NCBI GenBank assembly: GCA_033720735.1
Contig: JAWWBX010000126.1
Coordinates: forward strand, 1-10,913
Reading direction: 5' to 3'
From: B8-G4 sp033720735
GTDB taxonomy: Bacteria; Bacteroidota; Bacteroidia; Chitinophagales; Saprospiraceae
DNA: 10,913 bases
Shown: positions 1-6,560 of the stretch, piece after piece
Position numbering within the stretch: position 1 is the stretch's first letter
Layout: the number at the start of each line of letters is the position of its first letter
The notes under the pieces: generated by a model
Told to the model about the DNA's origin: nothing
The model's database searches: none
Seen by the model: the letters and a program-made list of their open reading frames with translations, nothing else
Position numbers and translations under genes: made by a program

Positions 1-356
1 AAGCGCTGGTGGCCGCCATCGAGCTGACGCGCCATCAGCAACTCCTGGGTGCGGATCAGGCCAAGCAATTCTCTGATCTCGGGCCCTACCAGGTTCTGGC
101 CGCCGTCGCCGCGCGTCAGTGACAAATAGGTGGTGTGGACCTTGCGCTCGTTAGAGAGATAGCTGATCAACCGGGTATTTTCATCATCGGGATGTGCGGC
201 CACGTACAAGGCCGTTCCCAATACACCCAGTTTCTCGATGGCGTTGTAGATCTCTCCGGAGGTCATGCGCTGCGGAGCTTGTGCCGGAGCCTGCCCGCCG
301 ATCAGGATCGCAGCAAGAAGGAAGAGGAGTGTCTTGACAAATCGCGGAGTGTGCAT
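1..356 (-). CDS. PIG-L/LmbE-family deacetylase, exported, N-terminal part only
   Basis: The minus-strand frame is open from an ATG at 354-356 to the left edge, giving the first 118 residues. Residues 1-27 form a signal peptide: basic start (MHTPRFVK), hydrophobic core (LLFLLAAILIGG), likely cleavage after APAQA. The mature part begins with a helix, then a beta strand leading into AHPDDE at residues 54-59, the zinc-binding signature of PIG-L/LmbE N-acetylglucosaminyl deacetylases. By comparison with MshB, His55 and Asp58 would be zinc ligands and Asp57 the general base. The following TRGDGGQN segment (about residues 82-89) also fits the family. These enzymes remove N-acetyl groups from amino sugars or related amides; the substrate cannot be read here. 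The signal peptide places it in the periplasm or outside the cell. Exported Bacteroidota members are often several hundred residues longer, so most of the gene lies outside. The family call is firm, the substrate unknown. Confidence 0.9.
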   Translation of the reverse strand, partial: MHTPRFVKTLLFLLAAILIGGQAPAQAPQRMTSGEIYNAIEKLGVLGTALYVAAHPDDENTRLISYLSNERKVHTTYLSLTRGDGGQNLVGPEIRELLGLIRTQELLMARQLDGGHQR

Positions 357-378
357 GGTTGTAATCGTTTGGCGGCTT

Positions 379-386
379 TAAAGGTA
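379..386 (-). promoter_or_regulatory. possible -7 promoter element for the PIG-L gene
   Basis: Read on the minus strand, these bases are TACCTTTA, one mismatch from the Bacteroidota -7 consensus TAnnTTTG. They lie about 22 nt upstream of the ATG at 356. No well-placed -33 TTTG is visible: the nearest TTTG is only about 10 nt upstream. The call rests on one near-match. Confidence 0.25.
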
Positions 387-508
387 GCCACTCTCGCAAA
401 GGCATCTGAAAAAGGCGAACGTTAAATTACTCTTAAAGGAAAGTGCGTGCCCGCGCGGGCAATGATTATTTTGGCACATCCAAATGGCGGTCCTGTTGTT
501 TACATGAC

Positions 509-1609
509 ATGAACGGAATCGAGACATCGCCGGTCTTTGTACGTACACGCAACACCCCGTTTCTCGTGGCGGGCCCGTGCAGTGCCGAGTCGCCGGCCCA
601 GCTTGCAGCTGTCGCCCAGGCGTTGGAGACGCAAGGCATCGACATACTGCGCGCGGGTGTGTGGAAGCCACGCACGCGTCCCGGGGGATTCCAGGGCAAC
701 GGAGTGGAAAGCCTCAAGTGGTTGCAGGATGTACGTACAGCCACGGGTGTCATGGTCAGCACCGAAGTGGCCAATGCAAGCCATGTGGAGCTCGCTCTGT
801 CCCATGGCATCGATGTGCTGTGGATCGGTGCGCGTACGACCGTCAACCCCTTTCTGGTCCAGGAGATCGCGGATGCGCTGCGAGGCGTCTCCATACCCGT
901 CATGGTCAAGAATCCGGTCAACCCGGATCTCCGGCTCTGGCTGGGAGGCGTGGAGCGCCTGGAAGCGGCAGGCCTGACCGACATTGCCCTCGTACATCGC
1001 GGCTTCAGCTTTTTCAACCACAAAAAGTATCGCAATTCGCCAATCTGGCAGATCCCGATCGACATGCGCACCGAGCGCCCGGATCTGATGCTGCTGTGTG
1101 ACATCAGTCATATTGCCGGTAGCCGCGCCCTGCTGGCCGATGTTGCCCAGATTGCCATGGACCTGGCATACGACGGGCTCATGGTCGAAGTGCATCCGGA
1201 ACCGGATCAGGCCTTGAGTGACGCTGCCCAGCAGATCACACCTGCGTCGTTTCGCCAGCTCATTGATGGATTACATATCCGCAACCGGCAACTGGATGTT
1301 CAGGCAGTCCATCCGGATATTGATCGTCTGCGCCGCGAGATCGACCGCCTTGACGACCGGCTCTTGCAGGTGTTGGCGGAGCGCATGCATCTGGTGCGCA
1401 ACATCGGGGATATCAAAAACGAGCATGACATTGCTATCCTGCAACCCGAGCGATGGCGCCGCATCCTCGAACGCGCCGTACAACAGGGTACCGGAAACGC
1501 GCTGACGGCTGAGTTTATCGAGGAGTTGTTCAAGGCGATCCACCAGGAGTCGATCCACCACCAGCTTGATGTCATGAACCCGCGGCCGGAAAAGCCACCA
1601 ACGTCTTGA
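509..1609 (+). CDS. aroF: bifunctional DAHP synthase (type I-beta) / chorismate mutase (AroQ class)
   Basis: This enzyme condenses phosphoenolpyruvate and erythrose 4-phosphate at the start of the shikimate pathway, and its second domain converts chorismate to prephenate for Phe and Tyr. The ATG at 509 gives 366 residues, the usual length; an in-frame GTG at 443 would add 22 residues with no family character. The synthase domain (about 15-260) shows AGPCSAES (21-28), KPRT (53-56), KNPV (134-137), DISH (198-201) and EVHPEPDQALSD (227-238). The likely metal ligands are Cys24, His201, Glu227 and Asp238. The mutase domain (about 268-352) keeps counterparts of E. coli mutase Arg11, Arg28, Lys39, Ser84 and Gln88 at Arg275, Arg292, Lys303, Ser348 and Gln352. 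An ILQPERW segment (310-316) stands where E. coli has its Asp48/Glu52 loop. This fusion is common in Bacteroidota, where mutase ligands such as prephenate can feed back on the synthase. It appears monocistronic, with a terminator downstream. Confidence 0.93.
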   Translation: MNGIETSPVFVRTRNTPFLVAGPCSAESPAQLAAVAQALETQGIDILRAGVWKPRTRPGGFQGNGVESLKWLQDVRTATGVMVSTEVANASHVELALSHGIDVLWIGARTTVNPFLVQEIADALRGVSIPVMVKNPVNPDLRLWLGGVERLEAAGLTDIALVHRGFSFFNHKKYRNSPIWQIPIDMRTERPDLMLLCDISHIAGSRALLADVAQIAMDLAYDGLMVEVHPEPDQALSDAAQQITPASFRQLIDGLHIRNRQLDVQAVHPDIDRLRREIDRLDDRLLQVLAERMHLVRNIGDIKNEHDIAILQPERWRRILERAVQQGTGNALTAEFIEELFKAIHQESIHHQLDVMNPRPEKPPTS

Positions 1610-1653
1610 TTATCAAGATATTTGGGAAATTAATATATGTAGAATAAATATGT

Positions 1654-1698
1654 AAAAAACCGGACGGCGGAGTCCGGATTTCATATATTTTTTTTCAA
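1654..1698 (+). terminator. terminator after the DAHP synthase/chorismate mutase gene
   Basis: CCGGAC (1660-1665) and GTCCGG (1672-1677) form a perfect 6-bp stem with loop GGCGGA. An A-run precedes it, and the sequence ATTTCATATA plus a run of eight or more T follows. It lies about 50 nt after the stop codon at 1609. The T-run is offset from the stem by roughly ten bases, so it is a slightly imperfect intrinsic terminator. Confidence 0.65.
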
Positions 1699-1746
1699 AT
1701 TCGTGACAACCCGAAGACGTAGTACTCTCTCAATGGTAAAAGGATC

Positions 1747-1836
1747 ATGTTGATTGTATCGATTGCCCTGGTGGTGTTCCTGATCAGCGGATTGGGACTC
1801 GCGATGAATGTGGGCCTGATGAGGAAGAAGCACTGA
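1747..1836 (+). CDS. possible 29-residue single-pass membrane peptide
   Basis: A short frame from ATG 1747 to TGA 1834-1836 encodes MLIVSIALVVFLISGLGLAM followed by NVGLMRKKH. That is one strongly hydrophobic helix (about residues 2-20) with a basic tail, so it would sit in the membrane with the C-terminus inside. AAAAGGA lies just before the start, though its spacing is tight. The frame is preceded by the terminator of the upstream gene and ends 94 nt before ribA. Chance frames this short are common, but a clean hydrophobic helix with a positive end in an otherwise empty gap is suggestive. It resembles in plan the small accessory subunits of membrane complexes (KdpF or CydX type); no homology to them is claimed. 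The function is unknown. Confidence 0.4.
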   Translation: MLIVSIALVVFLISGLGLAMNVGLMRKKH

Positions 1837-1881
1837 TATTCAGGCAGATTCCTCCAAACCTTTTCCAGTCTAATCCCGTTG

Positions 1882-1920
1882 AACTACGTGTTGTACCTTC
1901 GCAGCAAGGTCTTCGTAGTT
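1882..1920 (+). promoter_or_regulatory. nested inverted repeat just upstream of ribA
   Basis: AACTACG (1882-1888) pairs perfectly with CGTAGTT (1914-1920), and inside it ACCTT (1895-1899) pairs with AAGGT (1906-1910) around a 6-nt loop. The structure ends 10 nt before the ATG of ribA at 1931. It could be a leader hairpin affecting translation, or a DNA operator. It shows none of the conserved blocks of an FMN riboswitch and is much too short for one. It also contains TACCTTCG (1894-1901), one mismatch from the -7 promoter consensus. Confidence 0.4.
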
Positions 1921-1930
1921 GTCAATACGC

Positions 1931-2512
1931 ATGAAGAAACAAGTCGCGGCGCGCCTGCCAACCCGATGGGGCACATTCGACGTCCTTGCATATGCAGAAA
2001 AGTCGAGTGACCGGCTGCCACATCTGGCCATTGTCCATCCCGATTTCAAACCAACCGGAGCACCGCTCGTGCGCGTACACTCGGAGTGCCTCACCGGCGA
2101 CCTGTTCGCCTCCATGCGGTGCGATTGCGGGCAGCAACTCCGCCGTTCGCTGGAGTCGATCTATCAGGCACGCGGGGTGTTGCTCTACCTGCGGCAGGAA
2201 GGCCGCGGGATCGGGCTGATCAACAAACTGAAGGCATACAACCTTCAGGATGAGGGGCTCAACACCATCGACGCCAACCATCAGCTGGGATTTGAAGCCG
2301 ACGAACGCACCTACGAGATTGCGAGTTATATCCTGAAAGATCTGGGGGTCAAGGAGATCCAGCTGCTCACCAACAACCCGGAAAAAGTCGCCTCATTGAG
2401 CAAAGACGGGATCCGTATCGTAAAACGGGTGCCGATCAAGATCAAGCCGCACGAGATCAACGAGGATTACCTCAAGACCAAGAAGGACCTGATGGGTCAC
2501 TTTCTCGATTAG
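1931..2512 (+). CDS. ribA: GTP cyclohydrolase II
   Basis: This enzyme opens the imidazole ring of GTP, releasing formate and pyrophosphate, as the first committed step of riboflavin synthesis. The ATG at 1931 gives 193 residues, close to the 196 of E. coli RibA; an in-frame TTG at 1919 lies inside the upstream inverted repeat and is less likely. HSECLTGD (50-57) and RCDCGQQL (63-70) supply the zinc cysteines Cys53, Cys64 and Cys66. RQEGRGIG (88-95) is the phosphate and GTP-binding signature. ADERTY (123-128) carries the catalytic Asp/Arg pair, Asp124 and Arg126. The C-terminus keeps LLTNNPEK (145-152). There is no N-terminal DHBP synthase (RibB) domain, so this is the stand-alone form rather than the RibBA fusion common in many bacteria. 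No other riboflavin gene is adjacent. A hairpin lies about 40 nt after the stop. Confidence 0.96.
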   Translation: MKKQVAARLPTRWGTFDVLAYAEKSSDRLPHLAIVHPDFKPTGAPLVRVHSECLTGDLFASMRCDCGQQLRRSLESIYQARGVLLYLRQEGRGIGLINKLKAYNLQDEGLNTIDANHQLGFEADERTYEIASYILKDLGVKEIQLLTNNPEKVASLSKDGIRIVKRVPIKIKPHEINEDYLKTKKDLMGHFLD

Positions 2513-2537
2513 CAGTTTCGACTGAATAATGTAAAGA

Positions 2538-2756
2538 TCAGGCTCCTGCCTTGCCGGGTTCCGGCATTTTGCATTCTTCCCCTTCCTGGCGCCCGCAGAC
2601 CTGGCATTCGCCCATTTTTGATTTGAGCATGGGATTGTTGGTCGCGCACGTGCCACGGAATTCCTTCCCGGTAAAGATGTGCCGGATGTTGATCAGGAAG
2701 AATGACACCAGGATGAATCCGAAAACAATGATCAGTGTTGAGACAAATTGGGACAT
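2538..2756 (-). CDS. small Cys-rich single-pass membrane protein, function unknown
   Basis: This frame encodes 72 residues from the ATG at 2754-2756. Residues 4-24 are one hydrophobic helix (STLIIVFGFILVSFFLINI). It is followed by a short basic linker and a Cys-containing tail with FRGTCATNNPML (33-44) and GECQVCG (49-55). The four cysteines are Cys37, Cys51, Cys54 and Cys62, with a CxxC at 51-54, which suggests metal or cluster binding or a disulfide. I recognise the G-T-C-A-x-N-N-P-M-L motif as recurring in small Bacteroidota proteins usually labelled only 'membrane or secreted protein'. The plan (one helix, then G-S/T-C and a CxxC) recalls NqrM, the Na+-NQR maturation factor, but that is an analogy and no nqr gene is in view. 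The gene converges on ribA and is divergent from mazG, 77 nt apart. Confidence 0.8.
   Translation of the reverse strand: MSQFVSTLIIVFGFILVSFFLINIRHIFTGKEFRGTCATNNPMLKSKMGECQVCGRQEGEECKMPEPGKAGA
2552..2570 (+). terminator. likely ribA terminator, overlapping the end of the facing gene
   Basis: TGCCGG (2552-2557) and CCGGCA (2561-2566) form a 6-bp GC-rich stem with a GTT loop, followed directly by TTTT. It starts 40 nt after the ribA stop codon. It lies inside the 3' coding end of the minus-strand Cys-rich membrane protein gene, where it encodes the Pro/Glu/Gly-rich tail. The compact stem and T-tract support it; the T-run is short. Confidence 0.45.
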
Positions 2757-2780
2757 GCTGCGCTCCGTTCGTTACCTTTG
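2747..2780 (+). promoter_or_regulatory. predicted mazG promoter (Bacteroidota -33/-7 type)
   Basis: TACCTTTG at 2773-2780 matches the -7 consensus TAnnTTTG exactly. ATTG at 2747-2750, 22 nt upstream, is an acceptable -33 TTTG. Transcription would start near 2786 and leave a leader of about 45 nt before the mazG ATG. The -33 part overlaps the first codons of the divergent membrane protein gene, so the two promoters must be crowded together. Confidence 0.5.
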
Positions 2781-2833
2781 ATCGCGGATACCCGCCGCGT
2801 CGAATATTTAACAAAATTAGCAATCATTCGTTG

Positions 2834-3607
2834 ATGGACCGCAAGTCTTACGCGCAGAAACAGGAGGCGTTCGGGCGCCTGCTCCGCATCATGGACGAAC
2901 TGCGTGAGCAGTGTCCCTGGGATCGCAAGCAGACCTTTGAGAGCCTGCGCAACCTCACTCTCGAGGAGGTCTACGAGCTGGCAGATGCGATCGTGAGCGC
3001 AGACGTCGCAGAGATCCGCGAAGAGGTTGGTGACCTGATGCTCCACATGGTGTTCTATGCGCGCATTGCGGAAGAGCTGGGTGCCTTTGATATCGCCGAT
3101 GCCATTCATACGGAATGTGAAAAGCTGATCCGACGCCATCCTCACATTTATGGCAACGTCGAGGTCTCTGGTGAAGAGGAGGTCAAGCGCAACTGGGAGG
3201 CGATCAAGATCGCTGAAGGCAAGACGTCGGTTCTGTCCGGCATTCCCAACGCGTTGCCAGCCATGGTCAAGGCATACCGCATGCAGGAAAAGACCAGGCA
3301 GGTCGGGTTTGAATGGGAGAGTGCCCACGAGGTATGGGAGAAAGTGGAGGAGGAGATCAGCGAATTTCGCGCGCTGGATCCGGCAGAGGCCGATCACACC
3401 CGGCTTGAAGACGAGTTTGGAGATATCCTGTTTTCCCTGATCAACTATGCCCGCTACATCGGCATCGACCCTGAGATGGCTCTCGAACGTGTCAATCGCA
3501 AGTTTAAGGAGCGCTTCGAGTATATCGAGGCACAGGCCGACAAACCACTGGCAGACATGACGTTACAGGAAATGGATGCCCTCTGGAACGCCGCCAAGAC
3601 GCGCTAA
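2834..3607 (+). CDS. mazG: nucleoside triphosphate pyrophosphohydrolase MazG
   Basis: MazG hydrolyses NTPs and dNTPs to the monophosphate and pyrophosphate, cleaning damaged nucleotides from the pool and, in E. coli, affecting ppGpp levels. The ATG at 2834 gives 257 residues (E. coli 263) and starts right at the family block. An earlier in-frame ATG at 2735 would add 33 unrelated residues and run through the promoter. Two all-alpha MazG domains are visible. The first holds CPWD (27-30) and the acidic set Glu44/Glu45/Glu48 with Glu64 and Asp67. The second holds EEEISE (172-177) with Glu194 and Asp197 in LEDEFGDILF. LPAMVKAYRMQEK (141-153) links them, as in other full-length MazG proteins. There is no mazEF toxin pair next to it. 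It lies 97 nt before rpsO, which has its own promoter. Confidence 0.95.
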   Translation: MDRKSYAQKQEAFGRLLRIMDELREQCPWDRKQTFESLRNLTLEEVYELADAIVSADVAEIREEVGDLMLHMVFYARIAEELGAFDIADAIHTECEKLIRRHPHIYGNVEVSGEEEVKRNWEAIKIAEGKTSVLSGIPNALPAMVKAYRMQEKTRQVGFEWESAHEVWEKVEEEISEFRALDPAEADHTRLEDEFGDILFSLINYARYIGIDPEMALERVNRKFKERFEYIEAQADKPLADMTLQEMDALWNAAKTR

Positions 3608-3648
3608 AAATATGCCTGTCAAAGCGCCGTAACTGTCCGTTAAAAATG

Positions 3649-3656
3649 TAACTTTG
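3649..3656 (+). promoter_or_regulatory. predicted rpsO -7 promoter element
   Basis: TAACTTTG matches the Bacteroidota -7 consensus TAnnTTTG exactly and sits 48 nt before the rpsO ATG, in the 97-nt mazG-rpsO gap. No clear -33 TTTG is present upstream. The leader is purine and A-rich, without a Shine-Dalgarno sequence, as expected in this phylum. Confidence 0.5.
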
Positions 3657-3704
3657 CGCCGATTTAGAAGGAAGAACAACAATTAGAAGAAAGATTTCGA
3701 ACAA

Positions 3705-3980
3705 ATGGCGACCTATTTGACGACCGAAAAAAAGCGGGAAATCTTCAGCGAGTATGGTGGCGCCGACAACAACACGGGTTCTCCGGAGGCACAGATTGCC
3801 TTGTTTACTTACCGGATCCAGAGCCTGTCTGCGCATCTGAAAGACAACAAGAAGGATCATTCCTGCCGGCGCGCCCTGCTGACGCTTGTCGGTAAGCGCC
3901 GGAGACTGCTGCAGTACCTGGCCAAGAAAGACATCAACAAGTACAGGGAACTCATTGAAAAGCTCGGTCTCCGGAAGTAA
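3705..3980 (+). CDS. rpsO: 30S ribosomal protein S15
   Basis: S15 is a primary 16S rRNA-binding protein that nucleates assembly of the 30S platform. The 91-residue product matches the family length of about 89. It has the hallmark blocks TGSPEAQIALFTYRI (24-38), HLKDNKKDHSCRRALL (44-59), LVGKRRRLLQYL (61-72) and LGLRK at the end. The His45 region and the KRRR helix contact rRNA. One small oddity is Cys where most S15 proteins read SRRGLL (here SCRRALL). In many bacteria S15 represses its own mRNA through a leader structure; the short leader here shows no obvious one. A hairpin follows the stop codon, so read-through into pnp may be limited, although the classical rpsO-pnp order is kept. Confidence 0.98.
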   Translation: MATYLTTEKKREIFSEYGGADNNTGSPEAQIALFTYRIQSLSAHLKDNKKDHSCRRALLTLVGKRRRLLQYLAKKDINKYRELIEKLGLRK

Positions 3981-3988
3981 CAGCTTGA

Positions 3989-4017
3989 CTGCAACTCCCC
4001 GGTTGCAGCCTTATTTG
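3989..4017 (+). terminator. rpsO terminator or attenuator hairpin
   Basis: CTGCAAC (3989-3995) and GTTGCAG (4002-4008) form a perfect 7-bp stem around the loop TCCCCG, starting 8 nt after the rpsO stop. CCTTATTTG follows, a weak T-rich tail. This may be a partial terminator that tunes pnp expression, or an RNase-processing hairpin, as found between rpsO and pnp in other bacteria. Confidence 0.55.
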
Positions 4018-4131
4018 ATCACAAACGAATCCTGGATTTGTCGATGAGTTCCGCCTCCTCGTGCCTGCACTGTCATCTCTGCCGAGCACGTTGGCGCATC
4101 ACACATCCGGATCACATCTAAACATCATATT

Positions 4132-6519
4132 ATGGGAAATCAGATCCCTTTAAAGGAGTCCTTCCAGCTGCCCGACGGGCGGGAAGTGACCATTGAAACT
4201 GGCAAACTCGCGACTCAGGCCCATGGCTCATGCGTTGTGCGTATGGGCGACACCATGTTGCTGGCCACCGTCGTATCCAACCACGAAGCCCGAGAAGGAC
4301 AGGCGTGGTTCCCCCTTTCTGTTGACTACCAGGAGAAATTTGCCGCAGCGGGCAGGATCCCCGGCAACTTTTTCCGCCGTGAGGCCAAACTCTCGGATTA
4401 CGAGGTCCTGACCTCACGCCTGGTTGACCGGGCCATCAGGCCATTGTTTCCAGAAGGGTACATGAATGACACCCAGGTCATCATCAATTTGATCTCTGCT
4501 GACGAAGACGCGTTGCCGGACTGTCTGGCCGCCCTCGCGGCATCGACCGCGCTGAGTGTCTCGGACATTCCGTGGGACGGTCCGATCTCTGAAGTGCGCG
4601 TAGCACGTGTCAATGGAGAATGGCTCGTCAATCCCACGCGCCCGCAGGTGGAAGCAGCAGATCTCGATATTATCGTGGCTGCCACGCTCGACAACGTCAT
4701 GATGGTCGAAGGTGAAGCCAAGGAATGTTCCGAAGCGGACCTGATCGAAGCGATCAAGGTCGGTCACGATGCAATCAAGCCGCAATGCCAGGCGCAACTC
4801 GATCTGGCAAAGCAAGTCGGTGATAGAGCGACCACCAAACGCGAAGTGGAGATCCCGGAAGAAGATGAGGAGCTGAAAACAAAAGTGAAAGCCTTCGCCG
4901 CGGACAAGATCTACCAGATCGCGAAAGGTGCGCTGGCCAAGCACGAGCGCAAGGAAGGCTTTGACGAGATCCTCACCAGTCTGAAGGAGCAGCTGCTCGA
5001 GGAGCATGGCGAGGAGTACATGGAGGAGAAAGGAGGCGAGGTCGACGAGCTGTTCGGCAAACTGAAGAAGGAGATCATCCGTGAGATGGTACTGAGCGAA
5101 CAGGTGCGCCTCGACGGACGCCGCTTCGATGAAGTCCGGCCCATCTGGACCGAGATCGACTACCTGCCCTCCACCCACGGATCTGCGATCTTCACCCGTG
5201 GTGAAACCCAGGCCCTCACTTCGGTGACGCTGGGTACCAAGCAGGACCAGATGATGCTCGATCACGCACTCAACTTCAGCTTCGAGAATTTCATTATGCA
5301 CTACAACTTCCCGGCGTTTTCTGTTGGGGAGGTCAAGCCCATGCGCGGGCCAGGCCGGCGCGAGGTGGGTCACGCTAATCTGGCGGGCCGGTCGATCAGG
5401 CAGGTGTTCCCGGATGAGCAATCCTACACCATCCGTGTGGTTTCCGACATCCTCGAGTCCAATGGTTCATCATCCATGGCCACTGTATGCGCCGGTTCGA
5501 TGGCACTGATGGACGCCGGGATCAAGCTCAAGGCTCCTGTATCAGGGATCGCCATGGGGATGATCTCAGACGGTGAGCGGCACGCCATCCTCACCGATAT
5601 TCTCGGTGACGAAGATGCCCTCGGTGATATGGACTTCAAGGTAACCGGTACGGCCAAGGGCATTGTAGGCTGCCAAATGGATATCAAGATCGACGGGCTG
5701 CCGTACGAACTGCTGCAACAGGCTCTCGAGCAGGCGCGCGATGGCCGCCTCCATATCCTGGAGGAGATGAACAAGACAATTGCCGAGCCGCGTCCGGAAC
5801 TCAAACCGCATGCGCCGAGAGTCGTTGAGATGATCATCGACAAGAGCTTTATCGGGGCTGTGATCGGTCCTGGCGGCAAGGTGATCCAGGAACTGCAGGA
5901 GGCGACCGGCACGACGATCAATATCGACGAGGTCGACGGCAAGGGGATTGTCAATATCTACGCTTCGAATGGCGAGTCGGTCAAGGCCGCCCAGGAGAAG
6001 ATTGCCAAGATCACGCATGTGCCTGAGATCGGCAATGAATACGAAGCGACCGTCGCTACGGTCATGCCGTACGGGGTGTTCGTCGACTTCATGTCGCGGA
6101 GCGGCTTGCTCCACATCTCCGAGGTGTCGCATTCGCGCATTGAGAATATCGAGGACGTCTTTACCGTCGGCGACAAGGTGCGGGTCAAGCTCATCGATAT
6201 CGACAAACGCACGGGCAAGTACCGGCTGTCGCGCAAAGCACTGATGCCGCGTCCACCACGCAAAGAAGGCGATGACGACCGTCGGCAGGATCGTCCGCGC
6301 GATCGTCGCCGTGACGACCGCCGTGATGACCGCCGCCGTGATGACCGCCGCCGTGACGACCGCCGTCGTGATGACCGCCGTGACGACCGCCGCCGTGACC
6401 ATCCGCACGATGAACGTCGCGACCAGCAGCGTGAAGACCGTGAAGACCACAAAGGCGATCAGAACGAACGCGACCAGGAGCCCAAGCACTCCGTCCACGA
6501 GGACAACAACCAGGACTAG
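4132..6519 (+). CDS. pnp: polyribonucleotide nucleotidyltransferase (PNPase) with Arg/Asp-repeat tail
   Basis: PNPase degrades RNA 3' to 5' by phosphorolysis and can add 3' tails; it works as a ring-shaped trimer in the cytosol. The 795-residue product has the full domain order: RNase PH 1 (about 11-145), alpha-helical linker domain (about 240-320), RNase PH 2 (about 325-540), KH (about 560-620, GPGGK at 579-583) and S1 (about 634-704). RNase PH 2 carries FTRGETQAL, MRGPGRREVGHANLAGRS and ILGDEDALGDMDF; Asp493 and Asp499 correspond to the catalytic E. coli Asp486 and Asp492. The unusual part is residues 706-795, which follow the S1 domain. Residues 725-756 are almost pure Arg and Asp in RRRDD/RRDD units, followed by a hydrophilic Asp/Glu/Arg/His/Gln tail. 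This makes the protein about 80 residues longer than E. coli PNPase (711). The tail is probably disordered and may bind RNA or partners, by inference. The ATG at 4132 precedes a normal family start. Confidence 0.97.
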   Translation: MGNQIPLKESFQLPDGREVTIETGKLATQAHGSCVVRMGDTMLLATVVSNHEAREGQAWFPLSVDYQEKFAAAGRIPGNFFRREAKLSDYEVLTSRLVDRAIRPLFPEGYMNDTQVIINLISADEDALPDCLAALAASTALSVSDIPWDGPISEVRVARVNGEWLVNPTRPQVEAADLDIIVAATLDNVMMVEGEAKECSEADLIEAIKVGHDAIKPQCQAQLDLAKQVGDRATTKREVEIPEEDEELKTKVKAFAADKIYQIAKGALAKHERKEGFDEILTSLKEQLLEEHGEEYMEEKGGEVDELFGKLKKEIIREMVLSEQVRLDGRRFDEVRPIWTEIDYLPSTHGSAIFTRGETQALTSVTLGTKQDQMMLDHALNFSFENFIMHYNFPAFSVGEVKPMRGPGRREVGHANLAGRSIRQVFPDEQSYTIRVVSDILESNGSSSMATVCAGSMALMDAGIKLKAPVSGIAMGMISDGERHAILTDILGDEDALGDMDFKVTGTAKGIVGCQMDIKIDGLPYELLQQALEQARDGRLHILEEMNKTIAEPRPELKPHAPRVVEMIIDKSFIGAVIGPGGKVIQELQEATGTTINIDEVDGKGIVNIYASNGESVKAAQEKIAKITHVPEIGNEYEATVATVMPYGVFVDFMSRSGLLHISEVSHSRIENIEDVFTVGDKVRVKLIDIDKRTGKYRLSRKALMPRPPRKEGDDDRRQDRPRDRRRDDRRDDRRRDDRRRDDRRRDDRRDDRRRDHPHDERRDQQREDREDHKGDQNERDQEPKHSVHEDNNQD
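6304..6402 (+). repeat. tandem 15/12-bp repeats coding the PNPase Arg/Asp tail
   Basis: Five 15-bp units of the form CGCCGCCGTGATGAC (6304, 6331, 6346, 6361 and 6388) alternate with 12-bp units CGCCGTGATGAC (6319, 6376). They differ mainly in the GAT/GAC and CGC/CGT third bases. Each encodes RRRDD or RRDD. The near-identity at DNA level suggests recent slippage or unequal recombination, and unit number is likely to vary between relatives. Confidence 0.9.
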
Positions 6520-6520
6520 C

Positions 6521-6537
6521 AGCAGAGGCATTCTGCT
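6521..6537 (+). other. hairpin directly after the pnp stop
   Basis: AGCAGA (6521-6526) and TCTGCT (6532-6537) form a 6-bp stem with loop GGCAT beginning 1 nt after the stop codon. It is followed by CAACAAAAAC and has no T-tract, so it is not a standard terminator. It could protect the mRNA 3' end. Confidence 0.4.
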
Positions 6538-6560
6538 CAACAAAAACGGTTACATTCTGG

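Noticed and set aside
443..508. GTG start at 443 for the DAHP synthase gene
   Set aside because: The extra 22 residues show no family similarity. The ATG at 509 gives the usual N-terminus a short distance before AGPCSAES.
466..1195. Minus-strand frames of over 200 residues inside the DAHP synthase/chorismate mutase gene
   Set aside because: The plus-strand frame carries all family motifs; the antisense frames show none.
1837..1930. FMN riboswitch upstream of ribA
   Set aside because: The gap is only 94 nt and lacks the conserved multi-helix junction blocks of the RFN element. Only a simple nested hairpin is present.
4414..5421. 335-residue open frame on the minus strand inside pnp
   Set aside because: It is a shadow of the pnp coding frame in GC-rich DNA. 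The translation has no domain character, while the plus-strand frame is a textbook PNPase.
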